From assembly GCA_900547645.1 (NCBI GenBank), contig URHP01000044.1, positions 1 through 12,782 of the forward strand: 12,782 nt of DNA, written 5' to 3'. The notes under the pieces are model-generated. The model saw only the letters and a list, made by a program, of their open reading frames with translations, made no database searches and had not been told where the DNA came from. This document shows positions 7,555-12,782 of the stretch, piece after piece (position 1 is the first letter of the stretch; each line of letters begins with the position of its first letter). The DNA is from an uncultured Eubacteriales bacterium (GTDB lineage: Bacteria; Bacillota; Clostridia; Christensenellales; Borkfalkiaceae). The translations under genes and the position numbers were made by a program.

Positions 7555-8409
7555 TTATTCGCCCCGCACCATTCCGTTGCTGTCCGCCCATTCATTGATG
7601 AACTCTTCAGACTGATAATAGTCGAGATCGTCCGCAACTTCGGCATACCTGGACTGCAGCTCGCGCAGCTGCGCTTCCTTTCCGACGATGTCGGCATTCG
7701 CAGCGCTCAGAAGCCCCGTATTGACGCAGATGAGCGCGATGATGAGTACCACGGCGGCGGCGATGGCACAGAGCAGAAGTTTCGTCTTCAGCGACAGCGC
7801 AGACAGAAAGCCGGTGTTCGTCTGTTCCTGTGTCTCCGTCATCTCCGCACCGCGGCGGAGCGTATCGAGCGTACGGCGCGTGGGAAGCGCGTCGTCCTCC
7901 GCGGCGGGCGCGGAAACAGGCGCTGCTGGAACTTCCGCAGGAGCCGGCGCAAATACAGGCGCAGGCGCGACGGCGGGCGCCGCTGCAGCTGCGGGTGCAG
8001 GAGCCGCGTTCATGTCGATCAGCTCGCCGTTCTTATAGGCGATCCCCTCAAAGAGCATCCGCTTGCCCTTTGCCGGCGCATAGGCAACATAGTCCGCAAG
8101 GCGCTGCGCCGTGTTAGCGGAATATTCGTTCGTCTGTTCCTGCGCGTCGGCCGCAACGGACTCGTGCACAGGCATGACGGGCGTGCGCTCAAGCGTCGCC
8201 GTTGCAGCAGGAGTCGCGGCGGGAGCGCTTTGGGAATTCGACAGCGTCTGCGATTCCGCAGCCGTCCACTCTTCGTTATTGTCGAAGAGCAGCTTGCGGT
8301 AATTTTCGGAAATACGGCTCTTATGTTCCTGTTCGGCAGCCGTGCGGCGCTCGTCGCGCCGGTCTTCGCGTCGTGTGGCGGTATCTTCCATGATAGCCGT
8401 ATTTGCCAT
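7555..8409 (-). CDS. ftsL: FtsL-like division protein with a long cytoplasmic N-terminal extension
   Basis: Assigned by position (between rsmH and the division PBP) and by its C-terminal third: one membrane segment (about 209-230) followed by a short extracellular coiled-coil stretch (about 234-268) and the end INEWADSNGMV. This is the layout of FtsL/DivIC, which bridges FtsQ/DivIB and the FtsW-FtsI synthase. FtsL is normally about 100-120 residues with a short cytoplasmic tail; this one has 284. Its roughly 205-residue N-terminal part holds a charged start (ATRREDRRDERR), RISENYRKLLFDNN (32-44), a low-complexity Ala/Pro region (about 135-170), and between them RLADYVAYAPAKGKRMLFEG (103-122), which looks like a real motif. 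The ATG at 8409 has a modest site (GGGGA, 7 nt spacing). It lies 41 nt after rsmH and 15 nt before the PBP gene. The primary sequence alone would not identify it, as FtsL is poorly conserved. Confidence 0.7.
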   Translation of the reverse strand: MANTAIMEDTATRREDRRDERRTAAEQEHKSRISENYRKLLFDNNEEWTAAESQTLSNSQSAPAATPAATATLERTPVMPVHESVAADAQEQTNEYSANTAQRLADYVAYAPAKGKRMLFEGIAYKNGELIDMNAAPAPAAAAAPAVAPAPVFAPAPAEVPAAPVSAPAAEDDALPTRRTLDTLRRGAEMTETQEQTNTGFLSALSLKTKLLLCAIAAAVVLIIALICVNTGLLSAANADIVGKEAQLRELQSRYAEVADDLDYYQSEEFINEWADSNGMVRGE

Positions 8410-8450
8410 GATCGTTTCCCCTTTATGATTGTATTCTCATTCCCGTCCGT

Positions 8451-9383
8451 TCATTCGAGCTTTCGGGCGATGCGCAATTTTGCGCTGGTGCTTCTCGGAT
8501 TATTTTTTTGTTCTTCTTCCCGCGCGGTGAGCGGTTTTTTACAGACAAGCTCCACTTCCCGCTTCTTTCCGCAGACACAGACGGGAAAGTTTTTGGGACA
8601 GGTACAGCCCTCGCTCATCGAGCGGAAGACCTCTTTGACGATCCTGTCTTCCAAGGAATGAAAGGTCAGGATGCACGCCCTGCCGCCCGGCTTCAGCCGA
8701 CGCGTCAACCCCGCGACACACTCTCTCAGCCCGGCGAGTTCGCCGTTGACTTCGATGCGGATCGCCTGAAACGTCTTCCGCGCACAGGCGTTATAGCGGT
8801 ACTTGGCGGGCACGCTGTTTTCCACAACGGTACGGAGTGCGCCACAGGTTGCAATTCTTCCCTTTGCGCGTTCCCGCATGAGATTACGCACGATGGAAGC
8901 GGCAAACGTCTCTTCCCCGTATTCCCGCAGAATGCGCATCAGCGCTTCTTCGGAGTACTCGTTGACGACGGTTTCCGCCGTCAGCGCCGAGCGGTCGTCC
9001 ATTCTCATATCGAGCGGCGCATCGTCGCTCATGTAAGCGAACCCCCGCTCGCGGGTATCGATCTGATGGGAGGAGATCCCGAGATCGAGCAGATAGCCGT
9101 CCAGCGTTTCCACGCCCGCATCTGCAAGCACTTTTTCGTAATCTTTGAAATCCGAACGGTAAAGTTTGTATCTCCCGGCAAAGGGCGTCAGACGTTCCTG
9201 TACCGCTTTGATCGCATCGCCGTCTTTATCGGTGGCGATCAGACGTACCGTCGGATCGGACGCGAGGATCGCAAAGGAATGTCCTCCGCCTCCCGCCGTC
9301 CCGTCGAAGTAGATGCCGCCCGACCGGATGTCGAGCCCTTTCAGCACCTCATCGACCATGATCGGGAGATGATATTCGCTCAT
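8451..9383 (-). CDS. rsmH: 16S rRNA (cytosine-1402-N4)-methyltransferase RsmH (MraW)
   Basis: SAM-dependent methyltransferase that modifies C1402 in the 16S rRNA decoding centre. The gene is almost always second in the dcw cluster. The 310-residue product has the SAM loop FDGTAGGGGHS (26-36), LLDLGISSHQID (98-109), RGFAYMSDDAPLDMRMD, KTFQAIRIEVN, LTFHSLEDRIVK, a Cys-containing stretch TCPKNFPVCVCGK, and NPRSTSAKLR near the C-terminus, all family hallmarks. I start at the ATG at 9383, one nt after the mraZ stop (TGAGATG), with GGAG 7 nt upstream. This agrees with the usual short N-terminus before the VDEVL region. A GTG at 9398 would overlap mraZ by 14 nt. The gene ends 41 nt before the FtsL-like gene. 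Confidence 0.97.
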   Translation of the reverse strand: MSEYHLPIMVDEVLKGLDIRSGGIYFDGTAGGGGHSFAILASDPTVRLIATDKDGDAIKAVQERLTPFAGRYKLYRSDFKDYEKVLADAGVETLDGYLLDLGISSHQIDTRERGFAYMSDDAPLDMRMDDRSALTAETVVNEYSEEALMRILREYGEETFAASIVRNLMRERAKGRIATCGALRTVVENSVPAKYRYNACARKTFQAIRIEVNGELAGLRECVAGLTRRLKPGGRACILTFHSLEDRIVKEVFRSMSEGCTCPKNFPVCVCGKKREVELVCKKPLTAREEEQKNNPRSTSAKLRIARKLE

Positions 9384-9384
9384 C

Positions 9385-9828
9385 TCACTGCTCCGCACTC
9401 TTTTTGTATGCCACCGCGTTTGCCTGCTGGATGGTCATACTTCCGACGGAGGCCTCAAACTTCTCCTGCGACCAGATCTCGACGTAGTCCCCCATTCCGA
9501 CGGTCACGACGTCTTTCCCGAGTTCCGCATATTCGCGGAAGGATTTGGGGATCTGGGTGCGCCCCTGTCCGTCTTCCGTCACCTCTTCGATGGAGCACAG
9601 AATGCGGCGCTTGGCATTCATCATGGCGGGATCGCCCGGGTTGACTTCGTCGAACGAAGCGAGCCTTGTGCCGAGTACGGATTCGGGCATCACGGAAATA
9701 CAGCCGGGCGCATATTCTACGAAGTAGAGCTTTTCCTTTTCGGGAAACGCGTTCTTGTACTTCGCGGGAATGCGTATTCTGTTTTTGGCGTCCAGTTGAT
9801 GGGCGACTTTTCCGCTCAGAAGTTTCAT
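9385..9828 (-). CDS. mraZ: Transcriptional regulator MraZ
   Basis: DNA-binding protein of the AbrB-like (swapped-hairpin) type, first gene of the dcw operon. In E. coli and mollicutes MraZ binds repeats upstream of its own promoter and controls the cluster. The product of 147 residues has the two duplicated motifs expected: LDAKNRIRIPAKY near the N-terminus and EDGQGRTQIPKSFREYA near the middle. I prefer the ATG at 9828, which aligns with the short N-terminus of known MraZ proteins and has a weak GGAAG site 7 nt upstream. The ATG at 9846 would add 6 residues and lacks a clear site. A perfect sigma-A promoter and probable MraZ boxes lie just upstream, so autoregulation is likely. Confidence 0.95.
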   Translation of the reverse strand: MKLLSGKVAHQLDAKNRIRIPAKYKNAFPEKEKLYFVEYAPGCISVMPESVLGTRLASFDEVNPGDPAMMNAKRRILCSIEEVTEDGQGRTQIPKSFREYAELGKDVVTVGMGDYVEIWSQEKFEASVGSMTIQQANAVAYKKSAEQ

Positions 9829-9870
9829 GCGCTCGCTTCCGTACATCCGAATTTCTGTATTACGGGTTCT

Positions 9871-9899
9871 ATTATAACATCACTGCTGACCACTGTCAA
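9871..9899 (-). promoter_or_regulatory. Sigma-A promoter of the mraZ/dcw operon
   Basis: On the minus strand TTGACA (9894-9899) and TATAAT (9871-9876) are separated by exactly 17 nt: a full-consensus promoter. Transcription would start near 9864, about 36 nt before the mraZ ATG. A7/T7-rich sequence (CTTTTTT-CAG-AAAAAAG on the plus strand, 9913-9929) lies where an UP element would sit. A consensus promoter overlapped by repressor boxes suggests strong expression kept in check by MraZ. Confidence 0.92.
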
Positions 9900-9913
9900 C
9901 CACCTACGACTAC
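9880..9913 (-). promoter_or_regulatory. Probable MraZ operator: 10-bp-spaced GTGG repeats over the -35 region
   Basis: On the minus strand, GTAG (9913-9910), GTGG (9903-9900), GTGG (9893-9890) and GTGA (9883-9880) begin exactly 10 nt apart. Two copies are followed by similar sequence (GTGGTTGACA, GTGGTCAGCA). Known MraZ operators are tandem short G-rich repeats with about one helical turn of spacing (TGGGN with 5-nt gaps in E. coli; AAAGTGG-type in mollicutes). The boxes overlap the -35 element and spacer, so bound MraZ would block RNA polymerase. Repeats are seen; the MraZ assignment is inferred from location and family knowledge. Confidence 0.72.
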
Positions 9914-9939
9914 TTTTTTCAGAAAAAAGCAAATTATTT

Positions 9940-10788
9940 TTACTTATTTTTAAAACAAATGTTCGAAAAATAGACCTTTTTGTTTATTTTCTGAGCGTTC
10001 CCAAGAAAAATGACCCCTTTCTTTTGCCGTTTTGTATAGATTTTTGTAAAACATTTGTTCGGATTTTGTTTGGGATAATGGTGGTCACCTGTCCCACACT
10101 TATCGCTCTCCTCCCCACCGATCAAGACAGAAAACAGGCGATTTGCCGTCCCATCCGCCCCGTCGAAGACGGGTGCACGGTAAAATTCGCCGATTTCCCG
10201 CCCGAAAAAGGGATAATGCGTACAGCCGAGAACCACGCCGTCAAAGTGCCCGGGCGGCAGGTGGTCAGAAATGGTCAGCCTTTCCCCAAGCGCGAAATAG
10301 CGTTCGATCGCCCCCGCAAGATCCGGCAGCGGACAGACCGTAAACCGACAGTCCGGAAAGCGCGCAAGAAGCGCATGCAGCCGCGCGCTGTCCGCCGTGA
10401 GAGGCGTTGCAAGGACGAGCACGTTTTTGCAAAGACGCGCCGCAGGCGCGACGGCGGGCTCCATGCCGATCACAGGGAAGGAAAATTCTGCACGCATCCG
10501 TTCGGCACAGACGGCGGTCGCCGTGTTGCATGCAAGCACCGCGGCATCCACGCCGAGACGGCGAAACTTTTTCAGGGCAGCGCGCACAAAGCACAGAATT
10601 TCCCCTTCCGACCTGCTGCCGTAGGGTGCGTGACGGTTATCACCGTAATAATAGTAACGACAATCCGGAAGGCGGCGCATGCAGGCACCGAGCACATTCA
10701 GCCCGCCCACTCCGCTGTCGAAAATGCCCACGCGCAAGCCCGCGGAACGAACGCATAATTGCTGTGCCCCATGCGAAACTTTTTGCAA
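9940..10788 (-). CDS. murI: Glutamate racemase MurI
   Basis: Cofactor-independent racemase that makes D-glutamate, the substrate of MurD in the same cluster. The 282 residues contain GIFDSGVGGL (21-30, with Asp24-Ser25), YYYYGDNRHAPYG (45-57), the first catalytic Cys in LACNTATA (Cys87), VIGMEPAVAPA (106-116) and the second in LGCTHYPF (Cys189, His191). The start is uncertain. The TTG at 10788 has GGGGGAAG 9 nt upstream, but homologues begin only a few residues before GIFDSG, so TTG at 10737 or GTG at 10731 are also possible. The last roughly 50 residues are Lys/Asn-rich and encoded by AT-rich DNA unlike the rest. They may be a drifted version of the normal C-terminus (GTGD and FLG resemble family positions) or a run-on past a lost stop. 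No terminator separates it from the mraZ promoter, 40 nt downstream. Confidence 0.93.
   Translation of the reverse strand: MQKVSHGAQQLCVRSAGLRVGIFDSGVGGLNVLGACMRRLPDCRYYYYGDNRHAPYGSRSEGEILCFVRAALKKFRRLGVDAAVLACNTATAVCAERMRAEFSFPVIGMEPAVAPAARLCKNVLVLATPLTADSARLHALLARFPDCRFTVCPLPDLAGAIERYFALGERLTISDHLPPGHFDGVVLGCTHYPFFGREIGEFYRAPVFDGADGTANRLFSVLIGGEESDKCGTGDHHYPKQNPNKCFTKIYTKRQKKGVIFLGNAQKINKKVYFSNICFKNK
9952..10061 (-). repeat. Pair of LexA-box-like 14-bp repeats near the murI 3' end
   Basis: On the minus strand CGAACAAATGTTTT (10061-10048) and CGAACATTTGTTTT (9965-9952) differ at two positions and lie 96 nt apart, upstream of the mraZ promoter. Each resembles the Gram-positive LexA box CGAAC-N4-GTTCG except in the last two bases. 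The inner 10 bases of the two copies are reverse complements of each other. They fall in the AT-rich end of murI. The repeat is seen; LexA binding is a guess. Confidence 0.35.
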
Positions 10789-10816
10789 AATTTATGACTT
10801 CCCCCATGAAAAACAG

Positions 10817-10845
10817 TTTACAAGCGATTTATTTTATGCTAAAAT
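10817..10845 (+). promoter_or_regulatory. Sigma-A promoter of rpsT
   Basis: TTTACA (10817-10822) and TAAAAT (10840-10845) with a 17-nt spacer. Transcription would begin near 10852, leaving about 38 nt of leader before the GTG of rpsT. It sits in the short divergent gap between murI and rpsT. Confidence 0.72.
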
Positions 10846-10860
10846 AACAGAAGTTATCAA
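10831..10860 (-). promoter_or_regulatory. Candidate murI promoter, overlapping the rpsT promoter
   Basis: On the minus strand TTGATA (10855-10860) and TAAAAT (10831-10836) with an 18-nt spacer, predicting a start near 10824. Because the area is AT-rich, a chance match is possible, but murI needs a promoter and the 101-nt gap to rpsT leaves little other room. It would physically overlap the plus-strand rpsT promoter. Confidence 0.42.
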
Positions 10861-10889
10861 GATAAAAGCCATTTGGAAGGAGTAAAATC

Positions 10890-11153
10890 GTGCCCAATAT
10901 CAAATCTGCGAAGAAGCGCGTGCTGGTTACGGAAAAGAAGACGAAAGAGAACAAGATGATCAAGTCCGCGCTCAAGACGAGTATCAAAAAGTTCCTTGCG
11001 GCTGTCGAGGCCGGCGACAAAGAGACGGCAAACGCGCTCTATCCCGAGACGGTTTCCGCGATCGATTCTGCCGCCAGCAAGGGTATTCTGCACAAGAACA
11101 ACGCCGCAAACAAGAAGGCGAAGCTGGCAAAGAAGCTCGCTTCCATCGCGTAA
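10890..11153 (+). CDS. rpsT: Small ribosomal subunit protein bS20
   Basis: Primary binding protein of the 30S subunit that contacts 16S rRNA helices. The product of 87 residues is Lys/Ala-rich and helical, beginning [10 protein letters not shown] after the initiator and ending [16 protein letters not shown], both typical of bS20. The start is a GTG at 10890 preceded by AAGGAG with 7-nt spacing. A non-ATG start is also known for E. coli rpsT (UUG), where it matters for autogenous control; whether that holds here is not known. It is a single-gene unit with its own promoter upstream and two hairpin terminators downstream, divergent from murI. Confidence 0.98.
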   Translation: MPNIKSAKKRVLVTEKKTKENKMIKSALKTSIKKFLAAVEAGDKETANALYPETVSAIDSAASKGILHKNNAANKKAKLAKKLASIA

Positions 11154-11169
11154 CGCAATCAAAGCCGAT

Positions 11170-11202
11170 ACGCCCGTTCCGTACAGGGACGGGCGTTTTT
11201 TT
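11170..11202 (+). terminator. Rho-independent terminator of rpsT
   Basis: CGCCCGTTCC (11171-11180) pairs with GGGACGGGCG (11186-11195), one G-T pair included, around the loop GTACA, followed at once by seven T residues. It begins 17 nt after the rpsT stop codon. Confidence 0.95.
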
Positions 11203-11217
11203 GCCTTGCCCCCTCTT

Positions 11218-11248
11218 CCGCCCGCAGGCTGCTGCGGGCGGAATTTTT
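11218..11248 (+). terminator. Second, tandem hairpin terminator after rpsT
   Basis: A perfect 10-bp GC-rich stem, CCGCCCGCAG (11218-11227) with CTGCGGGCGG (11232-11241), loop GCTG, followed by AATTTTT. The T-run is interrupted by AA, so it is probably a back-up to the stronger hairpin just upstream. It helps isolate rpsT from the regulator promoter that follows. Confidence 0.7.
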
Positions 11249-11308
11249 ATGCGGAATAAACCGGAAGAATATTTTTGAAAAATTTGTGAAAAAAGCCCCT
11301 TCAAACAT

Positions 11309-11337
11309 TTGACATTCTGTTACAGATATATTATGAT
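11309..11337 (+). promoter_or_regulatory. Sigma-A promoter of the XRE-cupin/potA operon
   Basis: TTGACA (11309-11314) and TATGAT (11332-11337) with a 17-nt spacer, one base from full consensus. Transcription would start near 11344, giving an unusually long leader of about 100 nt before the regulator gene. Confidence 0.85.
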
Positions 11338-11357
11338 AGCGTCCGTTGGTTTATTTT

Positions 11358-11416
11358 TATTAAACTTTGCGTTTAGTTTTGCGAGAGTTACGTAAAGCAT
11401 GACCAAAAGTTTAATA
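11358..11416 (+). repeat. 11-bp inverted repeat and TTGCG repeats in the XRE-cupin leader (operator candidate)
   Basis: TATTAAACTTT (11358-11368) and AAAGTTTAATA (11406-11416) are exact reverse complements separated by 37 nt. Between and beside them are three TTGCG words (ACTTTGCG, AGTTTTGCG, ATATTGCG) and the palindrome TTACGTAA (11388-11395). All lie between the predicted transcription start and the start codon, a common place for an autorepressor's operator. They could instead form a long-range RNA stem. The repeats are seen; the role is inferred. Confidence 0.5.
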
Positions 11417-11442
11417 TTGCGAAACCGACAAAGGAGTTTTTT

Positions 11443-11976
11443 ATGCAGCTCGGCAGAAAGATCCGAGACTTAAGGCAGCAGTACAACCTCACGCAAGGCG
11501 AGCTCGCCGACCGATGCGAACTGACAAAGGGCTACATTTCCCAATTGGAAAACGATCTGACAAGCCCCTCGATCGCCACGCTCACCGACATCCTCAACGC
11601 CCTCGGAAGCAATCTTTCCGATTTCTTCCGCGAAGACACGGAGGAGAAGATCGTCTTTTCACAGGAAGAGTACATTGAAAAGCAGTCGGACGGCATGGTC
11701 TGGAACTGGGTGATCCCCAACGCCCAGAAAAACATGATGGAACCCGTCCTTGTCGAACTGGAAGCGGAGGCATCCGCCCCCGTTGACTTCCCCCATGACG
11801 GCGAGGAATTCGGATACGTTCTGGAAGGACGTATCGCCATCGTCGTCGGAGGGAAATCCCACCTCGCCAAAAAAGGAGAAAGCTTCTACTTTACGGCGAA
11901 CCGCGAGCACCGCATCGTCAACAAAGGAAAGGGACGGGCAAAGTTCCTCTGGATCTCCACCCCGCCCAACTTTTAG
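11443..11976 (+). CDS. XRE-family regulator with C-terminal cupin domain (PuuR-like)
   Basis: Predicted transcription factor of 177 residues. The N-terminal helix-turn-helix (about 5-60) reads LTQGELADRCELTKGYISQLE followed by PSIATLTDILNALG, a clear HTH_3/XRE pattern. The C-terminal half is a small cupin (about 95-175): FPHDGEEFGYVLEGRIAIVVGG, then KKGESFYFTANREHRIVNKG, matching cupin motifs 1 and 2 and likely sensing a small ligand. This architecture includes PuuR of E. coli, which responds to putrescine. Here potA follows 75 nt later on the same strand, with no terminator seen between, so control of polyamine transport is a fair inference. The start is firm: AAGGAG lies 6 nt before the ATG. 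The product is not necessarily an orthologue of PuuR, so no symbol is given. Confidence 0.9.
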   Translation: MQLGRKIRDLRQQYNLTQGELADRCELTKGYISQLENDLTSPSIATLTDILNALGSNLSDFFREDTEEKIVFSQEEYIEKQSDGMVWNWVIPNAQKNMMEPVLVELEAEASAPVDFPHDGEEFGYVLEGRIAIVVGGKSHLAKKGESFYFTANREHRIVNKGKGRAKFLWISTPPNF

Positions 11977-12051
11977 CGATCTTGCAAAACGCACGCAGCC
12001 CGACCGACACAAGGGCCGCGCGGACAAATCATAAATTTTACAGGAGAGAAC

Positions 12052-12782
12052 ATGGCTGAACACATCATCGAACTCAAAAACGTCACCAAGTATTATGATG
12101 ACAACCTTGTCATCGACAATGTGAGCTTCTACGTCAACAAAGGTGAGTTCATCACCTTCCTCGGTCCTTCGGGCTGCGGCAAGACGACGACGCTGAGAAT
12201 GATCGCGGGATTTGACCTGCCGACAAGCGGACAGATCCTGCTCAACGGGAAGGATATTTCCGCTCTGCCGCCCAATAAGCGCCCCGTCAACACGGTGTTT
12301 CAGCGCTATGCCCTCTTCCCCCATCTCAATGTATTTGAAAACGTCGCATTCGGATTAAAGTGCAAGCGCGTTCTCAATACATACCGCAACGACGAAGGCG
12401 CGGAATACACGAAAAAAGAGCGGCTCTCCAAAAAGGAGATCCGCGAAAAGGTGGAAAAGGCGCTTACGCTCGTCGATCTCGAGGGCTTCGAAAAGCGTTC
12501 GATCGCCACGCTTTCGGGCGGACAGCAACAGCGCGTCGCGATCGCGCGCGCCATCGTCAACGAACCGGAGATCCTGCTCCTCGACGAACCCCTCGGCGCG
12601 CTCGATCTGAAAATGCGCAAAGAAATGCAGATCGAGCTCAAAGAGATGCACCGCCGTCTGGGGATCACCTTCATTTACGTCACGCACGATCAGGAGGAGG
12701 CCCTCACGATGTCGGACACCATCGTCGTCATGTCGGACGGCGTCGTCCAGCAGATCGGCACTCCCATCGACATCTATAACGA
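12052..12782 (+). CDS. potA: Spermidine/putrescine ABC transporter ATP-binding protein PotA (partial, C-terminus off the right edge)
   Basis: ATPase subunit that would power polyamine import with PotB, PotC and PotD, whose genes usually follow. The 243 codons visible hold the whole nucleotide-binding core: Walker [10 protein letters not shown] (38-46), Q-loop [11 protein letters not shown] (82-92), signature LSGGQQQR (154-161), Walker B ILLLDEP (174-180), D-loop GALD and the switch His212 in YVTHDQEEA. The family is about 350-380 residues, so the regulatory C-terminal (TOBE) domain is missing here. An insertion of about 20 charged residues (roughly 104-126) sits in the helical subdomain after FGLK, where E. 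coli PotA is shorter. AGGAG lies 5 nt before the ATG. Related importers for other substrates (iron, sulfate, maltose) share this core; the polyamine call rests on overall resemblance and on the cupin regulator next door. Confidence 0.88.
   Translation, partial: MAEHIIELKNVTKYYDDNLVIDNVSFYVNKGEFITFLGPSGCGKTTTLRMIAGFDLPTSGQILLNGKDISALPPNKRPVNTVFQRYALFPHLNVFENVAFGLKCKRVLNTYRNDEGAEYTKKERLSKKEIREKVEKALTLVDLEGFEKRSIATLSGGQQQRVAIARAIVNEPEILLLDEPLGALDLKMRKEMQIELKEMHRRLGITFIYVTHDQEEALTMSDTIVVMSDGVVQQIGTPIDIYN

Noticed and set aside
7905..8012. Apparent repetitive DNA (GCG/GGC-rich) in the FtsL-like gene
   Set aside because: It simply encodes an Ala/Pro-rich linker; no repeat unit is copied exactly often enough to be a separate repeat element.
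9913..9929. CTTTTTT-CAG-AAAAAAG inverted repeat as a murI terminator
   Set aside because: The stem is almost purely A-T and would be weak; its position upstream of the mraZ -35 fits an UP-like element better.
1..12782. Search for CRISPR arrays, insertion sequences, tRNA/rRNA genes, toxin-antitoxin pairs or defence genes
   Set aside because: No regularly spaced repeats, transposase motifs, tRNA-like cloverleaf or unfamiliar gene cluster was seen; essentially all coding space is taken by recognised housekeeping genes.

Overview
The window is an ordinary, recognisable block of a bacterial chromosome: a cell-wall and division (dcw) cluster on the minus strand (about 1-10790) facing a ribosomal protein gene and the start of a polyamine-uptake locus on the plus strand (about 10890-12782). 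GC content is high for a Gram-positive. Near-consensus sigma-A promoters, AGGAGG-type ribosome sites, a MurE with the meso-diaminopimelate DNPR motif, MurI next to mraZ, and an XRE-cupin regulator with PotA all suggest a member of the Bacillota, probably a GC-rich clostridial lineage. The genus cannot be told from this sequence.

Reading the minus strand in its own 5'->3' direction, the order is murI (glutamate racemase), a perfect-consensus promoter overlapped by 10-bp-spaced GTGG repeats (the probable MraZ operator), mraZ, rsmH, an oversized FtsL-like membrane protein, the division transpeptidase ftsI/pbpB (frameshifted as sequenced), murE, mraY, murD, ftsW and murA, which runs off the left edge. 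Genes from mraZ to ftsW are packed with overlaps or gaps of at most about 41 nt and look like one operon. A 104-nt gap with possible attenuator structure precedes murA. Together they supply D-glutamate, start muropeptide synthesis (MurA), add D-Glu and meso-DAP (MurD, MurE), make lipid I (MraY), polymerise and cross-link septal glycan (FtsW, FtsI), and link this to division (FtsL) and regulation (MraZ, RsmH). murF and murG, often found inside this cluster, are absent from the visible part.

On the plus strand, rpsT (protein bS20) has its own promoter and two tandem terminators. It is followed by a sigma-A promoter with a repeat-rich leader of about 100 nt, an XRE-cupin regulator, and potA, the ATPase of a spermidine/putrescine-type ABC transporter, cut by the right edge. 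The murI and rpsT promoters appear to be divergent and overlapping.

I found no mobile element, CRISPR array, tRNA or rRNA, no stretch over 300 bases without a gene, and no convincing undescribed system. The points most worth checking are the single-base frameshift in the division PBP, the long N-terminal extension of FtsL, the MraZ operator, and the LexA-box-like repeats at the end of murI.
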